64,000 nt of DNA from Anthonomus grandis grandis (Eukaryota > Arthropoda > Insecta > Coleoptera > Curculionidae). Positions within the stretch are counted from its first letter, which is position 1, and every line of letters begins with the position of its first letter. Below the pieces are notes generated by a model, which saw only the letters and a program-made list of their open reading frames with translations, was not told where the DNA came from and searched no databases. The stretch is taken from positions 14,859,167 to 14,923,166 of the forward strand of contig NC_065547.1 of the NCBI RefSeq assembly GCF_022605725.1. The letters run 5' to 3'. A program made the position numbers and the translations under genes. Of the stretch, positions 1 to 11,045 are shown in pieces.

Positions 1-1277
1 CCATAAATGAGATGCATGTTTGCATATTCTTAGGCGGCATACGGCAAGGGCATAATAAATGATTAACCAATAAAACAAACAGCTCAAAGAACACAGTCCA
101 CAGGAAAATGAACTCAAAAACAAATCCAAAGCAAAAGGTAACAGAAACGTTAGAACACAAGCAAAAAAGTAGTTAGTTCACGGAATACTGTAAACAAACT
201 AAATTCCAAAAATGTTTGTTGTTTATTGCTATGGTGATAAGAATTACCTTCGCTCTTGATTTTTTAAATTTTTAAGTTAAATAAAAACATTTTAAACATA
301 ACTTAAAAATTTGTTTAATTTTTTTTACAATGATATCATAAGGTGAATTAGGGTTATTTTTTACTATAACGCAATAATAGTAAACTGTTAAAAAAACATT
401 TAGGTAATTTTAAAAAGTAGATTAAATGAGCAAAGTATTAGCAAGGTATTAGCCAGGTTGCCGTACAATTTTTTTGGTCCAGTATGAGCGGTCAAATTCA
501 AAGTTAAAAAAATAAAAATAAGTAATACTTTATTTTAGAATAGATTTCTTATTAAATTTTTTGGTCTTTTAGTTTAATGTTTGTCTTTGATCAGTAAAAT
601 GGCTATTCAGTGTTGCATAGCTAAACAGAGATTCTAAAAAATATCTATTTTTAAGGCGTGACAATCGAAAATCTGATCCAAGAGTAGGATTTTGGTGACT
701 TCCACTAAAGTGCCAATATCTCGAAAACCATCGATTTTTTACTAAGGTCATTTTATGTTTTTCTGGGTGCTTATGAGTTGCTCCATCAGCCCCTTCAGTA
801 TTACCGTTGACTTTTCGGACACCCTGTATAATGTAAATAGTGCTCACACAGCATCTTAGATGCATTTGTACTGTAGTATGCAGTTAATTTAATTGTCATG
901 ATAAAGGATCTTGACAATTAAATTGACTACGTTATATGCGAAATTTTGGATGAAAATGGGTTTAAAAAGCATGTATATTAATTAATTATTCGAATAGGTT
1001 TATTAGTTTGTTTAATACCTACACACTTTGTAGTTTTTTCATTGCTGCTAATAAATAACTAAATAAATATTCATGGTATAAATGACACACAGAAAGTCCC
1101 AAAATGGACCCTTGAGAAACTCTCCATACAGTAGGCAGAATGTTTGAAAACTTTCGATCGATAAAAACATGCTTAGATCTTTGTGAAGTATTAAAATAAA
1201 AGTTGATTTCCTCTAGAAGAAAAATATAGAAAATTTTGTACATGTAAAAATTGCAATCAAGTTTAATGTGTTTTCAG
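1..1277. other. Intron sequence 5' of the first visible RBM25 exon
   Basis: No gene was recognised. The sequence is AT-rich and ends in a pyrimidine-rich acceptor (tttcag) at 1271-1277. Around 819-832 it contains ACACCCTGTATAA on the + strand, the inverted form of a TATACAGGGTGT motif that recurs at 2349, 9373, 9570, 9676, 10386 and 35339. That suggests fragments of one short dispersed transposon family. The open frames here look like chance translations of the repeat. Confidence 0.5.
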
Positions 1278-1393
1278 GTCTGGCGAGTCAAGTCACAACC
1301 GCCTGGAATAAAGTACTTGCCGAGGCCGAAGTGGAAGAAGAAAAACGCGACCTAATCCGCAAAGAAATCGGTAAATTCCGGGAAATTATGAAG
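1278..1393 (+). CDS. RBM25: RBM25 internal exon (start of the R/E-rich region)
   Basis: RBM25 is a nuclear RNA-binding protein that associates with spliceosomal factors and affects alternative 5' splice-site choice. This exon encodes a segment containing EVEEEKRDLIRKEIGKFRE. As known for the family, it matches the conserved stretch just before the long Arg/Glu-rich tract. The acceptor is tttcag|GT and the donor is AAG|gtaagt. The exon starts with the last two bases of a split codon and ends on a codon boundary, which fits the next exon at 10813. The RRM and earlier exons are not in the window. The following intron is about 9.4 kb and full of transposon relics. Confidence 0.93.
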
Positions 1394-1803
1394 GTAAGTT
1401 CCAGCAACGAGGAGCATCTTACACCAACTTGTTTTTTAATTGTCTTCTAATCAAATGCCAACAAACTCGCGGCGGAATTTATTTAACATTTCCAAATGCA
1501 ATATATCGCCGGTCGCTGTTGTTTGCATTTGTTTATCGGACTCTCTTGTCAGTGCTTTCGGCTGACAAAAAGAGACAGTAGTTGTTTTGAAACAAACATT
1601 TTTCTGTATATTACCAATTAGAGATAAGTTTGCGCTTATGTTGAAACCAAACAGGGATGGGTACGCGCCGCGCAGGTCCCCCATCGGCCCGTTGGCGCCG
1701 TCTGGTGAGTAAAAAAAACTGTATGAATCAACCATCAATTTTTTTTAAGTAATTTTTTTTGATAGATTTTGTAAATGTTTATTTTTTTCTTGCTTTCTCT
1801 TGT

Positions 1804-1945
1804 TTAAGTCACATGAATCATAATTTTAGTTTTTTGGGTTCAAGATTGCTTTCTCTAAATTGATGTGGTTCTAGAGCATTTTGAATCTATTTTACTTGAA
1901 GATTACATTTCTTTATTTTCTTATTTTAAAACTCATGTGACTTAA
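1804..1945. repeat. Small foldback/MITE-like element
   Basis: The 15-base ends TTAAGTCACATGAAT (1804-1818) and ACTCATGTGACTTAA (1931-1945) are inverted copies with one mismatch. They bound 142 bp of non-coding AT-rich sequence. It is probably a MITE remnant, and no family was recognised. A TTAA or TA target cannot be separated from the repeat ends. Confidence 0.6.
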
Positions 1946-1958
1946 GCAAATTCTTGTT

Positions 1959-2047
1959 TAGTATAACTAACAATTTTGTCAAACAGGTCTTATAACTCAC
2001 TTTTTTACTTAATCAATGCCCATGACATAAAATTGTTAGTTATACTA
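1959..2047. repeat. Second small foldback element next to the first
   Basis: TAGTATAACTAACAATTTTGTC (22 nt; key core TATAACTAACAATTTT) at 1959-1980 is inverted at 2024-2047 with a two-base gap difference. The loop is about 43 nt. It lies 14 bp from the preceding foldback. The terminal TA on both sides fits a mariner-type MITE, but that is inference. Confidence 0.55.
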
Positions 2048-3149
2048 TTACTATCCTCTTTAAACCTTTAAGAAATAGTATAAAGAAACTAGCTATAGTA
2101 TATAACCGCTATCTCTGTATTTGTAAGTTACGGAGACGTGGTTTAAATATGTCATAATATTAATGGCTGTGCGTCGAGATTGAGATTGAAGAAGTCCAGG
2201 AAATAAGGAAGGGGGCCGCAGGAACCGATCATCCACAAGTTTGTCTCTCGAGAGTAAGTTTTTAATTACTGAAACTTTTAGGCTATGATTTTATGTCAGT
2301 ATATAGTTTAATCAATGGCGTTACACTTTTCATTAATTAGTGAAATCATACAGGGTGTCCAGGATATTTAAATAATTTCCAATAGTATGTTCTATATACT
2401 TCATGGAACTAAAATTTGGTAGAAAAGGATAAATTTTCTATTTTTCTTGACTGCATCCGGACAACCTATTAATTACTATTTAGGCCATCCCTAATAACAC
2501 AGAAACATGCCAGAAACATCCTCTTGTGACAATAGAAAGGTCCCAGCAGTTATCGTGTTTTCCCACAGATGTACCAGAAGTGTTTCTGGCAGCGACCATG
2601 TCACCTTTTTTAACATTTCTTTGACATCCTTTTTGAGATGCATCTGCGACATTTCAGAATGTCGTATGTATGTTTCTAGTACGCAATAGCGGTGCGTGCT
2701 TTAAAAAACTGGGGTGGCCGAAAATTTTTGAAAAATATTTTCAGTTCAATAGAATAATGAAACATAGGAATAATAGAATTCTATGCAGTGCACTAAATAC
2801 GCCTAAATATCTTTTTAAAGATTTGTAATAATGTAAAGTAATTTATAACTTCTCAATAAAAAAAATTGTATAATTAAGACAACTAAAAATCTGAAACAAA
2901 ATAAATAATATATAATTATATAGTATATACTTTATTACATACATACATTTCTGAAATGAAACTGAGCTACAAGAAAATAAAATAAAATTCTTTTTTCATG
3001 TATCAAAAAATTATTAATATTCTATATGTACATACATAATATGTATATAGTAGATAAAGAAACATGGTAAACTTAAAATGCACAGCCTAAGAACAAAAAA
3101 AAATTAAATAAGTAATCTGAAAGTTATCTGAATGAATAGGAAAATTATT
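2048..3149. other. RBM25 intron, no gene recognised
   Basis: AT-rich intronic sequence. A TACAGGGTGTCC motif near 2349 resembles the dispersed short repeat family seen elsewhere in the window. No credible coding segment was found on either strand. Confidence 0.5.
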
Positions 3150-4730
3150 GCAAAAAATTAGGCATCTAGGTGTCAACTTATATCAATAAAGGGGCATTCT
3201 TCTATTTTTTTATTGGCAATATTTTAAATTAATATTTTGTAGCGCCTCGGGAGTTTGAGCTATTTTGTTTTTAAATTGCCATTATACCAAACCTTGACCC
3301 TTGTACTTCTTAAATAAGTTTTCAGCCTTTTAAGAGAAGGAAATTATCTCAGCAGGTGCTGGACTGACTGGACACAGGTTAAAATTACTTCAAACAAATC
3401 CCAAACCAATGGAAGCATAGGATTTTAATTCATGTTCTAGAAACACGCATAATCTTCGATAATACTTAAACTAATATTATGTCCATTATATAATTTTGAT
3501 AAATGTCTACTTAGTAATCGCGTAAGAGATCTTTCACGTTTAAGTTCAATGCGGTATTAGATTGTTGGTTTAGCCTTTTAGGAATTTTTCTTTAATTTGA
3601 TAAAGTGACCTTTTACTTTCAACCCCTACTCTACTATACTCTATTAAAAACTCTTCGCGTCTTTACTCTAGATACTTTATATTCTGAAGAGTCAGCTGAA
3701 ATTTTTGGACTAGCAGCATCATTTGATTTTATAATTAAAGGGTTAATTAGAGCTGGTAAAAGATGAAGTAGCGTTCTTACCGAGGTATGACGCATAGTCC
3801 ATCTAGTTTGTGATAAACTCTTAACGTTTTTATATTAGAGTCAGGACAAACTTCATAGACACTTGTCAAAAGACAACTTCACAAAAAGTGTCTTTTTTCC
3901 AATGCTTCGATAATAGTATATAAACTATTAACACTACCTAGTGCACTCTTAAAGCTTTTGTTTCATCGCAGGTCCGAGCAACAGCAAGTTCAAGAACATG
4001 CACAGGGCAATGAAAATATAGGGCTCTTGGTTCAATTTTCCTAAATCTTGTAGCTAGCCCATTAAACTAGCCACTCATATTAGAAGCCTCCATCATAAGA
4101 TTGAAATCTTAGTATGTTAATAGCAGGACCATTTTTTTTTAATGTAGTTAATTAATGGCTTCAAGTAAAAAACTATCCGATGTATTTGAACATTCTAAGC
4201 ACCCCAAAAGTTTCTCTCGAATCAAAAACCTATTGGTACACACAACACAATTAACGAAAAGCAATAATGAATTAAATGAATTCCAAAACCAATTAAATGA
4301 ATTCATTCATTTTCCGAATTTCCTTTACTTTCAGAGTCTGCACCTTCTGCTCCTAGAAGAGATACCTTGCTTTTGCAAAAATACACCAACTTTTTTTAAA
4401 TTTATTTTCTATGCAAACTATCTATTTGACATAATACGCTATTTCCTGTTCATTTCTTTTCTAAAAAAAACTGTGTGGCTCTCTGGTGAACTATAGCCTA
4501 TTAGTGTTTCTCAAATTTTTCCAAAGCTTTATTCCAGTTTTTCACTCCCGTTTTAGCGGAAGCCTCATCTGGTTTCGTGCTATATTTCAACCAAGTAAAG
4601 TATACCATTGACATAGAATATTTATATGACCACCAAATTTTGATGTTTTAAATCATTGTCAGGGTTGAGAAGGTCCTGCCTCAGTATCGTTGCTATTATC
4701 AGCGTTAAAAGCTTTCTTGTGAATTAGAAG
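3150..4730 (-). pseudogene. Degenerate hAT transposase (ZMYM1/DUF4371-like)
   Basis: Read on the - strand, broken fragments follow hAT order. A Ser/Asp-rich N-terminus lies near 4665-4720 and a Lys-rich linker near 4505-4600. Near 4020-4105 comes DGASNMSG followed by FHCPVHVLELAVARTCDE, the DGA and cysteine/histidine motifs of ZMYM1-like hAT proteins. Helical remains run down to about 3640. Many stops and frameshifts are present, so this is an old inactive copy. Terminal repeats were not found. It sits in the large RBM25 intron, opposite to the gene. Confidence 0.7.
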
Positions 4731-4744
4731 AACCCTACCGAAAA

Positions 4745-5340
4745 ATCTTATTTTCTCGTATTTTCTAAACAAAAAAGGTCCACTTGTTAGAAATGTCTAA
4801 AGTTAATAGTTTGCGAGATATTTGTTTTTTAAAGTTCCAATGCGTTATTTGTACCATGATTATGAAACATGTATAACATAATAATAAACTTGCTTTGGGT
4901 AATATCTGAATAGTGTTGCTATAGTTTCTAATAATAACAAATGAGGATGGCAACAAAACTAATAAAAGAAAATACTAACTACAAAAATTGGTCAAAGTGA
5001 GCACCACTCTGTTACACTCTCGAGCTCGACGAATCCTTGCTGCACTCTCCAAAGCACTTGGATGCTATTTTTCAGTTCCTGGATTATATTATTTCATTGA
5101 CTATGATGGAAAATTCTTTGTCGAAGATTACCTTTAGTTTCCATTGGCGTATCGTAAACGCATCGTTTTAAATCGCCCCAGAAGAAGAATTCCATAGGAT
5201 TTAAATCTGGTGACCTAGCCGGCCACGATACAGGTCCTGATCCACCTTTCCCCTGGTCTGAATAAATTCTATTTAGATGCTCTCTAACTAATAAATTAAA
5301 ATGAGGGAGAGCGCCGTCATGCCTAAACCGTGCGTGTTTG
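4745..5340 (-). mobile_element. Mariner/Tc1-like element, C-terminal half
   Basis: On the - strand, 5340-4980 translates in pieces to HDGALPHFNLLVREHLNR, then WPARSPDLNPMEFFFWG, then LKRCVYDTPME. This is the pattern around the last two catalytic acids of mariner-type DDE/D transposases. About 200 bp of 3' end (4745-4935) is shared in inverted orientation with 9180-9356. The N-terminal half is absent. The copy is truncated where it meets the LINE tail at about 5341. Confidence 0.75.
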
Positions 5341-5979
5341 TATCAAATCAAATCAAAATAAGCTTCATTGTTATGAACAAATATTTGTTGTTAACAACGC
5401 AACTTAAATTTAAGAAAAAAAACATAAAAAGAAGGAAAATCAAAATCTATATATATGTTACGGTTAGAACCCGAAATTGAATAAACCTATTTTTAGCCGG
5501 TTAGATTGCGTTTTATCCAATTTAGCTGGGTAAAACGCGAATAAGTTTAATGTCTTCGTGTCTTTTTCGGATAATTCTAGATCTATCCAGTGACCATTGG
5601 ATAAAACGGTAGAATTCAAATGTAGGTACAAAAATACTATAATTATTACCTGTCCTCGCGTGAATTTCCTTTTAAAAAACTTATTATTCACTAACAGAAA
5701 CACACAATATTCTTATATTAAAATCTTAAAATTAATTGAGCGATTAGCCGAACAGCAACTAGCTTTGCCACTGGCGTAATGTTACCTGTAATTATTTCAT
5801 ATGTCTCAAAAAAAAATTTTTTTTTTTGATAATTTTAATACCCTCTCACTGGTAGACTGGGAAGATAAAAATATTTTAGGCTAAAATATTTGACTTAATT
5901 CGACTTGAAAATATATTTAATTTTCCCAAATAAATTTTGATAATCAAATATATTTAATATTATGTATTCCAATATTAAC

Positions 5980-7135
5980 GTTTTACCTCTTGAGGTAGCG
6001 AGGAAGACTTAAATTCAACTTTAATTTCAGATTTTTAACACTGCTCTATACGGTGAAAGTTTAATTCTTTCATGATATGCCCGATTTTTCATTATTTGAA
6101 CGAAACTTAGTACTTTTTTGGTCACTCATCCAAATCATAAGCATATTTTGGACGTCCTGATTCGCTCGCTCCACACTTCCTTGAGATTGACTGTGTCTAG
6201 GCTTACCATGAACAATTTCCAGTCCATCCCACATGAAGCACAACTATTCAATAATGCCCATAGCCAATTGCCGACCTAATTAAATAAAATAACATTTAGC
6301 GTGACTGATGATCAGTGATGAATTTATCCAGAACGATACATAAAGGTTTTTTTTAAATTTGCTTACTATAGTAAAAGACCTCACCCTTATACATCTTATA
6401 CGAAATATAGTAAAAAAGGAAAGTGACTAAAATCAAAATGATTAATACTCTTTTGTATAAGTGGCAATATCGCAATGTTAGAGTATATTAGATAAATAGA
6501 ACAATTATTAATTACCAAACTACCCGTATAGAAATGACTCTACTTACCGTTATTTGACTGTAAAATGGACGGTGCTCCAAATATACAAAAAATATCTAGT
6601 ACATTTTTTTCAACTTCTTTAGCCGTCTTTCACTGTAAAGGCCTAATTTGGAGGAATTTTGTCAAGAGGTCTTGGTAGAATATCAAGACCTCTTGGCAAA
6701 ATCATTTATCTCATTCATTTCTGAAAAAATCAGGGGCTTGACAACAAGACCCTTTTTAATAGATTTCTGTTTCTTTTGCTGCACATGCCACACACAGTTT
6801 GAGGCATATCATGATTATTTCCTGCGTTATATTTTTATACTTTTTATTTGCTTCTTTTAACATGAGTCCCATGTAGAATATCAAAAATATCTTCGGATTT
6901 GACAAAATACCTTATATTTGTTTCACTCTCCACAACAGGAGCAATAAGTCTTTCAACTCCACCAATTACACAAACGTCAAATCTTTTCAATCGACGATAC
7001 TGTAAAGCCGATTTACATTTCGCTTCCTTCCCCACTTTTACTCCAGAAACTCACTATACTGCACAGAATTTATACAAGATGTATATTAGTCTTTTTGTGA
7101 CATCAATTCAAGAAGCATTCTATTAAATCGCGTCT
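5980..7135 (-). pseudogene. Integrase-domain transposase remnant (KRBA2-like)
   Basis: In order on the - strand: RRLKRFDVCVIGGVERLI and SEDIFDILHGTH (about 6845-7035), as in the N-terminal part of KRAB-A-domain-2-like integrases; a cysteine pair region near 6780; DIFCIFGAPSILQSNNGK (about 6545-6600), the second catalytic Asp/Asn region, here ending QSNNG instead of QSDNG; and SQSQGSVERANQDVQNM (about 6150-6200), which holds the catalytic Glu. There are frameshifts between blocks. A 19-bp hairpin (6656-6702) interrupts it. The change of the second Asp to Asn would itself disable catalysis. Confidence 0.75.
6656..6702. repeat. Short near-perfect inverted repeat inside the integrase relic
   Basis: ATTTTGTCAAGAGGTCTTG (6656-6674) is inverted at 6684-6702 with one mismatch and a 9-nt loop. 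It probably arose by local inverted duplication within the decaying transposase. Confidence 0.75.
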
Positions 7136-7403
7136 TAAAATGCGGAGATACTTCTAAATCACTCATTTTCTTGCGCTATCTAGGACTGAACTGCCTAAAT
7201 ATTGCATCATGCAGTTTTATCCAAGAAACGTTGGGAAATCCTAGTATTAACCGGATAAATCTAGAATACAACGATATTTCGGACTTGATCCACTTTGCTT
7301 GAATAGTTCGGGTTTTATCCGGGTAATTTTAGTATTATCGAATATTCGTGTTTTAGCCGTAACATATACATACAAAAACATACACTGTAGACTCCAAAAA
7401 ACA

Positions 7404-7860
7404 TTAAGCATAATACTCTTCAAGGTTATAGTAGGCCTCTTCTGTCAGATACTTTTTAAGCATATGTCTAAAGCATTTAAGTGTTGCACTAATGTTGCAT
7501 GGCAAGTGATTGAATACCTTTATACCTGCGTAAAAAATTGATTTCTGAATAAGAACGGACGTTGAAATGGTAGTTGCAGAGACTCTTTGTCGTGTCACAT
7601 ACCTAGGGTCCTCTACCATATATTTATGCCGATTCTTGAACATGATTCTAGCAACTTCCACACAGGTGAATGTTTTTTGGAGCAAATAGAGGGCGGAAGA
7701 AATCTCGAGTTTTTGCCTTGTAAATATACCTGAGGGCTCTCTTTTGCAATACAAAGAGCGACTGGATAAGATAATTGCCCCAAAAACAAATAATGGAGGA
7801 TCTTCCAGCAGAATAATAATTGGTCTTCAAGAAATTGTAAATACCTTTAGCCATTTAGTT
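7404..7860 (-). pseudogene. RT C-terminal fragment of a Jockey/CR1-like LINE
   Basis: On the - strand, LFVLQKRALRYIYKAKTRD is followed in another frame by a thumb/C-terminal region with an RYVTRQR motif and an LPCNISATLKCFRHMLKKYL ending. Such segments are typical of the ORF2 C-terminus in insect Jockey/CR1-group LINEs. At least one frameshift separates the overlapping pieces (7404-7754 and 7648-7854). The upstream RT core is missing, as usual for a 5'-truncated copy. Confidence 0.72.
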
Positions 7861-9179
7861 TAGGTGGTAACTCAATGGGTCCTATTAAATATTATCTAAT
7901 TATTTCTGCTTATAGATTAATCTGAAGATTATGGGAGTTAATCGGCCCGTCCGGCGTCCTTTCGAAATCCTGCTTAGTCCGAAAATAATATTAATGGAGT
8001 AAATCTATTTGTAGTGGTTAAATTTCCTTAAGAGCCGTGTACAAAATTCTACCCTTGTGGCGGTAGAATTAATACGAGGGTGGAGTAATAATTCGCGCTT
8101 TAACCATGTACTTTTGGCAGGTGGTATGGATAAAGCAGTTGCTCTTAAAAAATAGTATTTACATTTGGAAACTTGAAATTCTCGAGCATCTAAACCATTT
8201 TCTTTTATTTCAGCTGTACGTATGTACAGTCCTGGGAGGTAGGTCCATCTTTGGAGCAAAACTAGCTAAAATCCAAATCGTTTTTTCTATTCGAAACTTC
8301 TCGACTCAAAATAAAGCTATAATCCTTTCTAACCTGTTCCTCGTAACCGCTGATCAATACTTTGAATTAGGCAGATGCCTATTAGGGAATCTGCCAGCGT
8401 ATAATCTTCGTTCTTTTAATGCATTATATTGTCAAACGAAGATAATTCATTAAAAAACATTTTAAATTTTATTTTATTAATATAAAAATCACTTAAAAAT
8501 ATTCGTTCGGTATACCAGGTCATTTACCCAAAAATTGTGTAAGTAACAATTTCCTGATTGCATGATGAAATAACCAAGTCATTTCCATCGTAAAAAGATT
8601 GCAAAAGTAATTTGTCGACAGAACGATGGTTTGGAAAAAAAACCGGAAATTCTGCTGACAAAGAAAATGAACACTAGGGTACGACGAACGAAATTTGGAG
8701 GTAGTTACGACCGGGTCTCGGGCAAGAAGAGGTAACTGAAAGCAGTGCGGAAAAGCTTTGTGAAATGTTTGTTCCAAGAATAATAATAATAATAGTGTAA
8801 GTACAATATTTTATTATATCGAAGAAGACCACAATCATTGTCACTTTATTAAGTTACGTAACATTTCTTTCACTTTAATTATAGAATTCGCTACATATTC
8901 CTACGTACTTAAATTATTAATCGTGTTATGTCGATCTTAGTTTATCTCTTGTCAATTAGCTCTTTTATTTGGGTAACTCCACTTAAATCGTTATAATTAT
9001 ATTTTGCTGTTAATACAGGGTATTTAGTAAACTATATATTTTGTTTCAATGCTAAAGCGTACCTTAAGGTCCCAGTTACATACAATGTATGTAACCGTCA
9101 CACGGCCTTGTCCTAGACTGGCCCAACCCCCGGTGTGAATATCTTGTTTATTCATTATTATTATTATTATTATTCTAAA
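7861..9179. other. RBM25 intron, no gene recognised
   Basis: No coding relic could be assigned. Short trinucleotide tracts occur: AAT repeats near 8776-8794 and ATT repeats near 9153-9172. GTTACATAC and GTATGTAAC form a small perfect hairpin near 9075-9095. Frames at 8106-8453 and 8520-8777 have no recognisable domain. Confidence 0.5.
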
Positions 9180-9356
9180 TTATGACAAACATTAGAAACC
9201 ATAGCAACACTACTCAGATATTATGCAAAACAAGTGGATTATTATGTTGTAAAAATGGTTTAATATCATAGTACACATAAGGCCTTGCAAACTTTAAAAA
9301 CAAATATTTCTAAAACTCTTCACTTTAGACACTTTTTTTTTACGAGAAAATAAGAT
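9180..9356 (+). repeat. Inverted copy of the mariner-like 3' end
   Basis: The reverse complement of this stretch aligns along its length with 4745-4935, with shared cores such as TAGTGTTGCTATGGTTTCTA and CTTATTTTCTCGTA. No coding part is attached, so it may be a solo end or a MITE derived from the same family. Confidence 0.7.
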
Positions 9357-9372
9357 TTTGCGTAAGTACTTG

Positions 9373-9685
9373 TATACAGGGTAGCATAGAAAAAGTTAAA
9401 TATCTATAAGTTTTCTACCGAAATAGTGCTGTAAGTGGTCTAGGCGCCCTCTAGAAGTTTGGCCATAAAAGAAACAGAGCCTCGTTTCTCATACTAAAAA
9501 AAACCTTTCTATATCGAGTATTATGCCAAGCATCTGAGATTCTTCTCAGACAATAAGGAAAAATAGGATTTGACACCCTGTATCTGGCAAACTCGAACTT
9601 TTGGACTAAGGTATGTTTGGGTCTATTCACGTATATAGTATCTCCAGTTTCGAGATTTCCATACCTTTCACAGACACCCTGTATA
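9373..9685. repeat. MITE-like element with TATACAGGGT ends
   Basis: TATACAGGGT at 9373-9382 is matched by ACCCTGTATA at 9676-9685, giving perfect 10-bp terminal repeats around 293 bp. A third internal copy (ACACCCTGTAT) lies near 9570. The same motif recurs singly at several places in the window. A TA duplication, if present, lies inside the repeat. Confidence 0.55.
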
Positions 9686-9689
9686 GCAC

Positions 9690-10812
9690 CCTGATTTCTC
9701 ACTGCGGCCTTTATACCTATATCTTTTTGGGTTATAATTGTTTTTTCCTCTTGTGGATTCAATTATTTTATTAATTTATAAAGTACTTACCTGTAGTGTA
9801 CAGAACAGACACACAAAACTAAAACTTTAAAGTGTTGTTTTTTTATTTGAAAGCAGTTTTATAAAGACAGAAAGGTCAGAAACATCTTAAAAGTTTACAG
9901 TGCAGGGGTTTACCTTTTTAGTAAGCAAAGCTGTTGACACTATATTAATAATCCTACCTTATATAAATTACCAGAATAAGGTGGTTTTAAGTAATTTCTT
10001 AATATAAATCAAATTTTTTACTTACACGTTTTATTAATTCTAAAGTGTAGTGAAAACTGAAAATAATTTTATTGTACGATAAGGATTCTATTATCTTGGA
10101 AGAATATATTGAATTATTATGAAGGCGCCTTTAGTTAATGTAATGAGGATTTTTAAATATGTTTCTTAAACATCATGACTAAATCATACTGGTAATGAAT
10201 TTTAACAAACTTCGATGCAATGTGCGATTTATGTCGGAGACATTACGACATATGTTACCAAAATGGTATGGTATGTTTCTGGAATGGTTAGTGTTATCTG
10301 GGATAATCCCGAAATTATGTTATAAGCTATAAAAAAACCGATTTTAAGGCAAATAGTCCATAAAAAGTACTTTTTACGTTTGTTGACACCCTGTATATCT
10401 TAATTTCTGGAAGTTCTTCTGTATCCCCGTATATAATTCATTAATATTTCTCTTAATATGATGTTTTTCAAGTATAACGATATGAAGGATTTACTATCTA
10501 AAACAGTCAAATCTACAGAGTTTACTTATATGTCTTGGCCTATCCTGTACATTTTTCCCACATTTAAATCCATATTTTCGAAACGTCTTTGAAACATCAC
10601 CACTCGATGTACAAAAATTTACAAAATTTTCAGTTCAATCGTCGCTCTTGCTTATCCACGGGGGCTGTACACAGAAGAATAAAAAAAATAAAAAACGAGA
10701 GTAAAACTGCTAAAGGATGGTATGAAAACAAATTTAATTTTTGCAATTTCGCCCCGGGCAAAACGGCCAGTGTTCGACCGAATGTTTTAACGTGAGCCTT
10801 TTTTGTTTTTAG
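9690..10812. other. 3' end of the large RBM25 intron
   Basis: No gene was seen. ACACCCTGTATATC near 10386 is another copy of the dispersed motif. The stretch ends in the T-rich acceptor ttttgtttttag before the exon at 10813. Confidence 0.5.
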
Positions 10813-10937
10813 AAACAAGAGGAGGAGCGAGAGGTGAAAAAGAAGGAGAAGAACAGAGAACCGACCGAGCGGTCCGCATCACGTTCCCCCACGCCCTCCA
10901 AACGGAAGGAGAAGAAGAAGAAAAGGTCTCGGTCTAG
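10813..10937 (+). CDS. RBM25: RBM25 exon, Lys/Glu-rich segment with SR dipeptides
   Basis: It begins KQEEEREVKKKEKNRE and ends in KRSRSR. It is in frame with the exon at 1278 (codon boundary) and ends with two bases of an Arg codon completed at 11046. The acceptor is tttttag|AAA and the donor is TCTAG|gtaaga. SRSPTPSKR inside is a typical phosphorylatable SR-protein motif. The exon belongs to the low-complexity R/E/K region of RBM25, which in the family carries nuclear-speckle targeting and splicing-factor contacts. Confidence 0.9.
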
Positions 10938-11045
10938 GTAAGATTCTTTTTCCATCACCCTGATCTCTAAACAAGCATTTAAATCATTAAGACTTACCTT
11001 TTCCCTATTAAAAACATTCAAAATATCTTCTTTTTTTTTTGTTAG

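Larger units (their letters stand above)
5456..7364 (-). mobile_element. Ginger-like DNA transposon with TIRs and TATA duplication
   Basis: The ends are TGTTACGGTTAGAAC at 5456 and its inverted counterpart ending CCGTAACA at 7364. Both sides are flanked by TATA (5452-5455 and 7365-7368). TG..CA termini, TIRs beginning TGTTACGG and a 4-bp duplication match the Ginger group of integrase-bearing cut-and-paste elements (family knowledge). The - strand carries KRBA2/SCAND3-like integrase remains. At 1.9 kb it is shorter than autonomous members, and its coding region is broken. Confidence 0.8.
5341..7860 (-). mobile_element. 3' part of a non-LTR retrotransposon, split by a Ginger-like element
   Basis: The LINE reads on the - strand. 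Its coding end is at 7404-7860, and its 3' end lies at 5341-5455 with a short TTTGA-type tail at 5341-5360. The 1.9 kb between them is a complete-looking Ginger-type element. The two halves are joined by inference because the tail and coding end have the same orientation and the insertion has its own terminal repeats and duplication. Confidence 0.6.

Noticed and set aside
1451..1738. 95-codon - strand frame just after the first RBM25 exon
   Set aside because: No recognisable domain and located in the 5' part of an intron; probably chance.
4155..4496. 113-codon + strand frame
   Set aside because: Lies opposite the decaying hAT gene; its content is a shadow of that relic.
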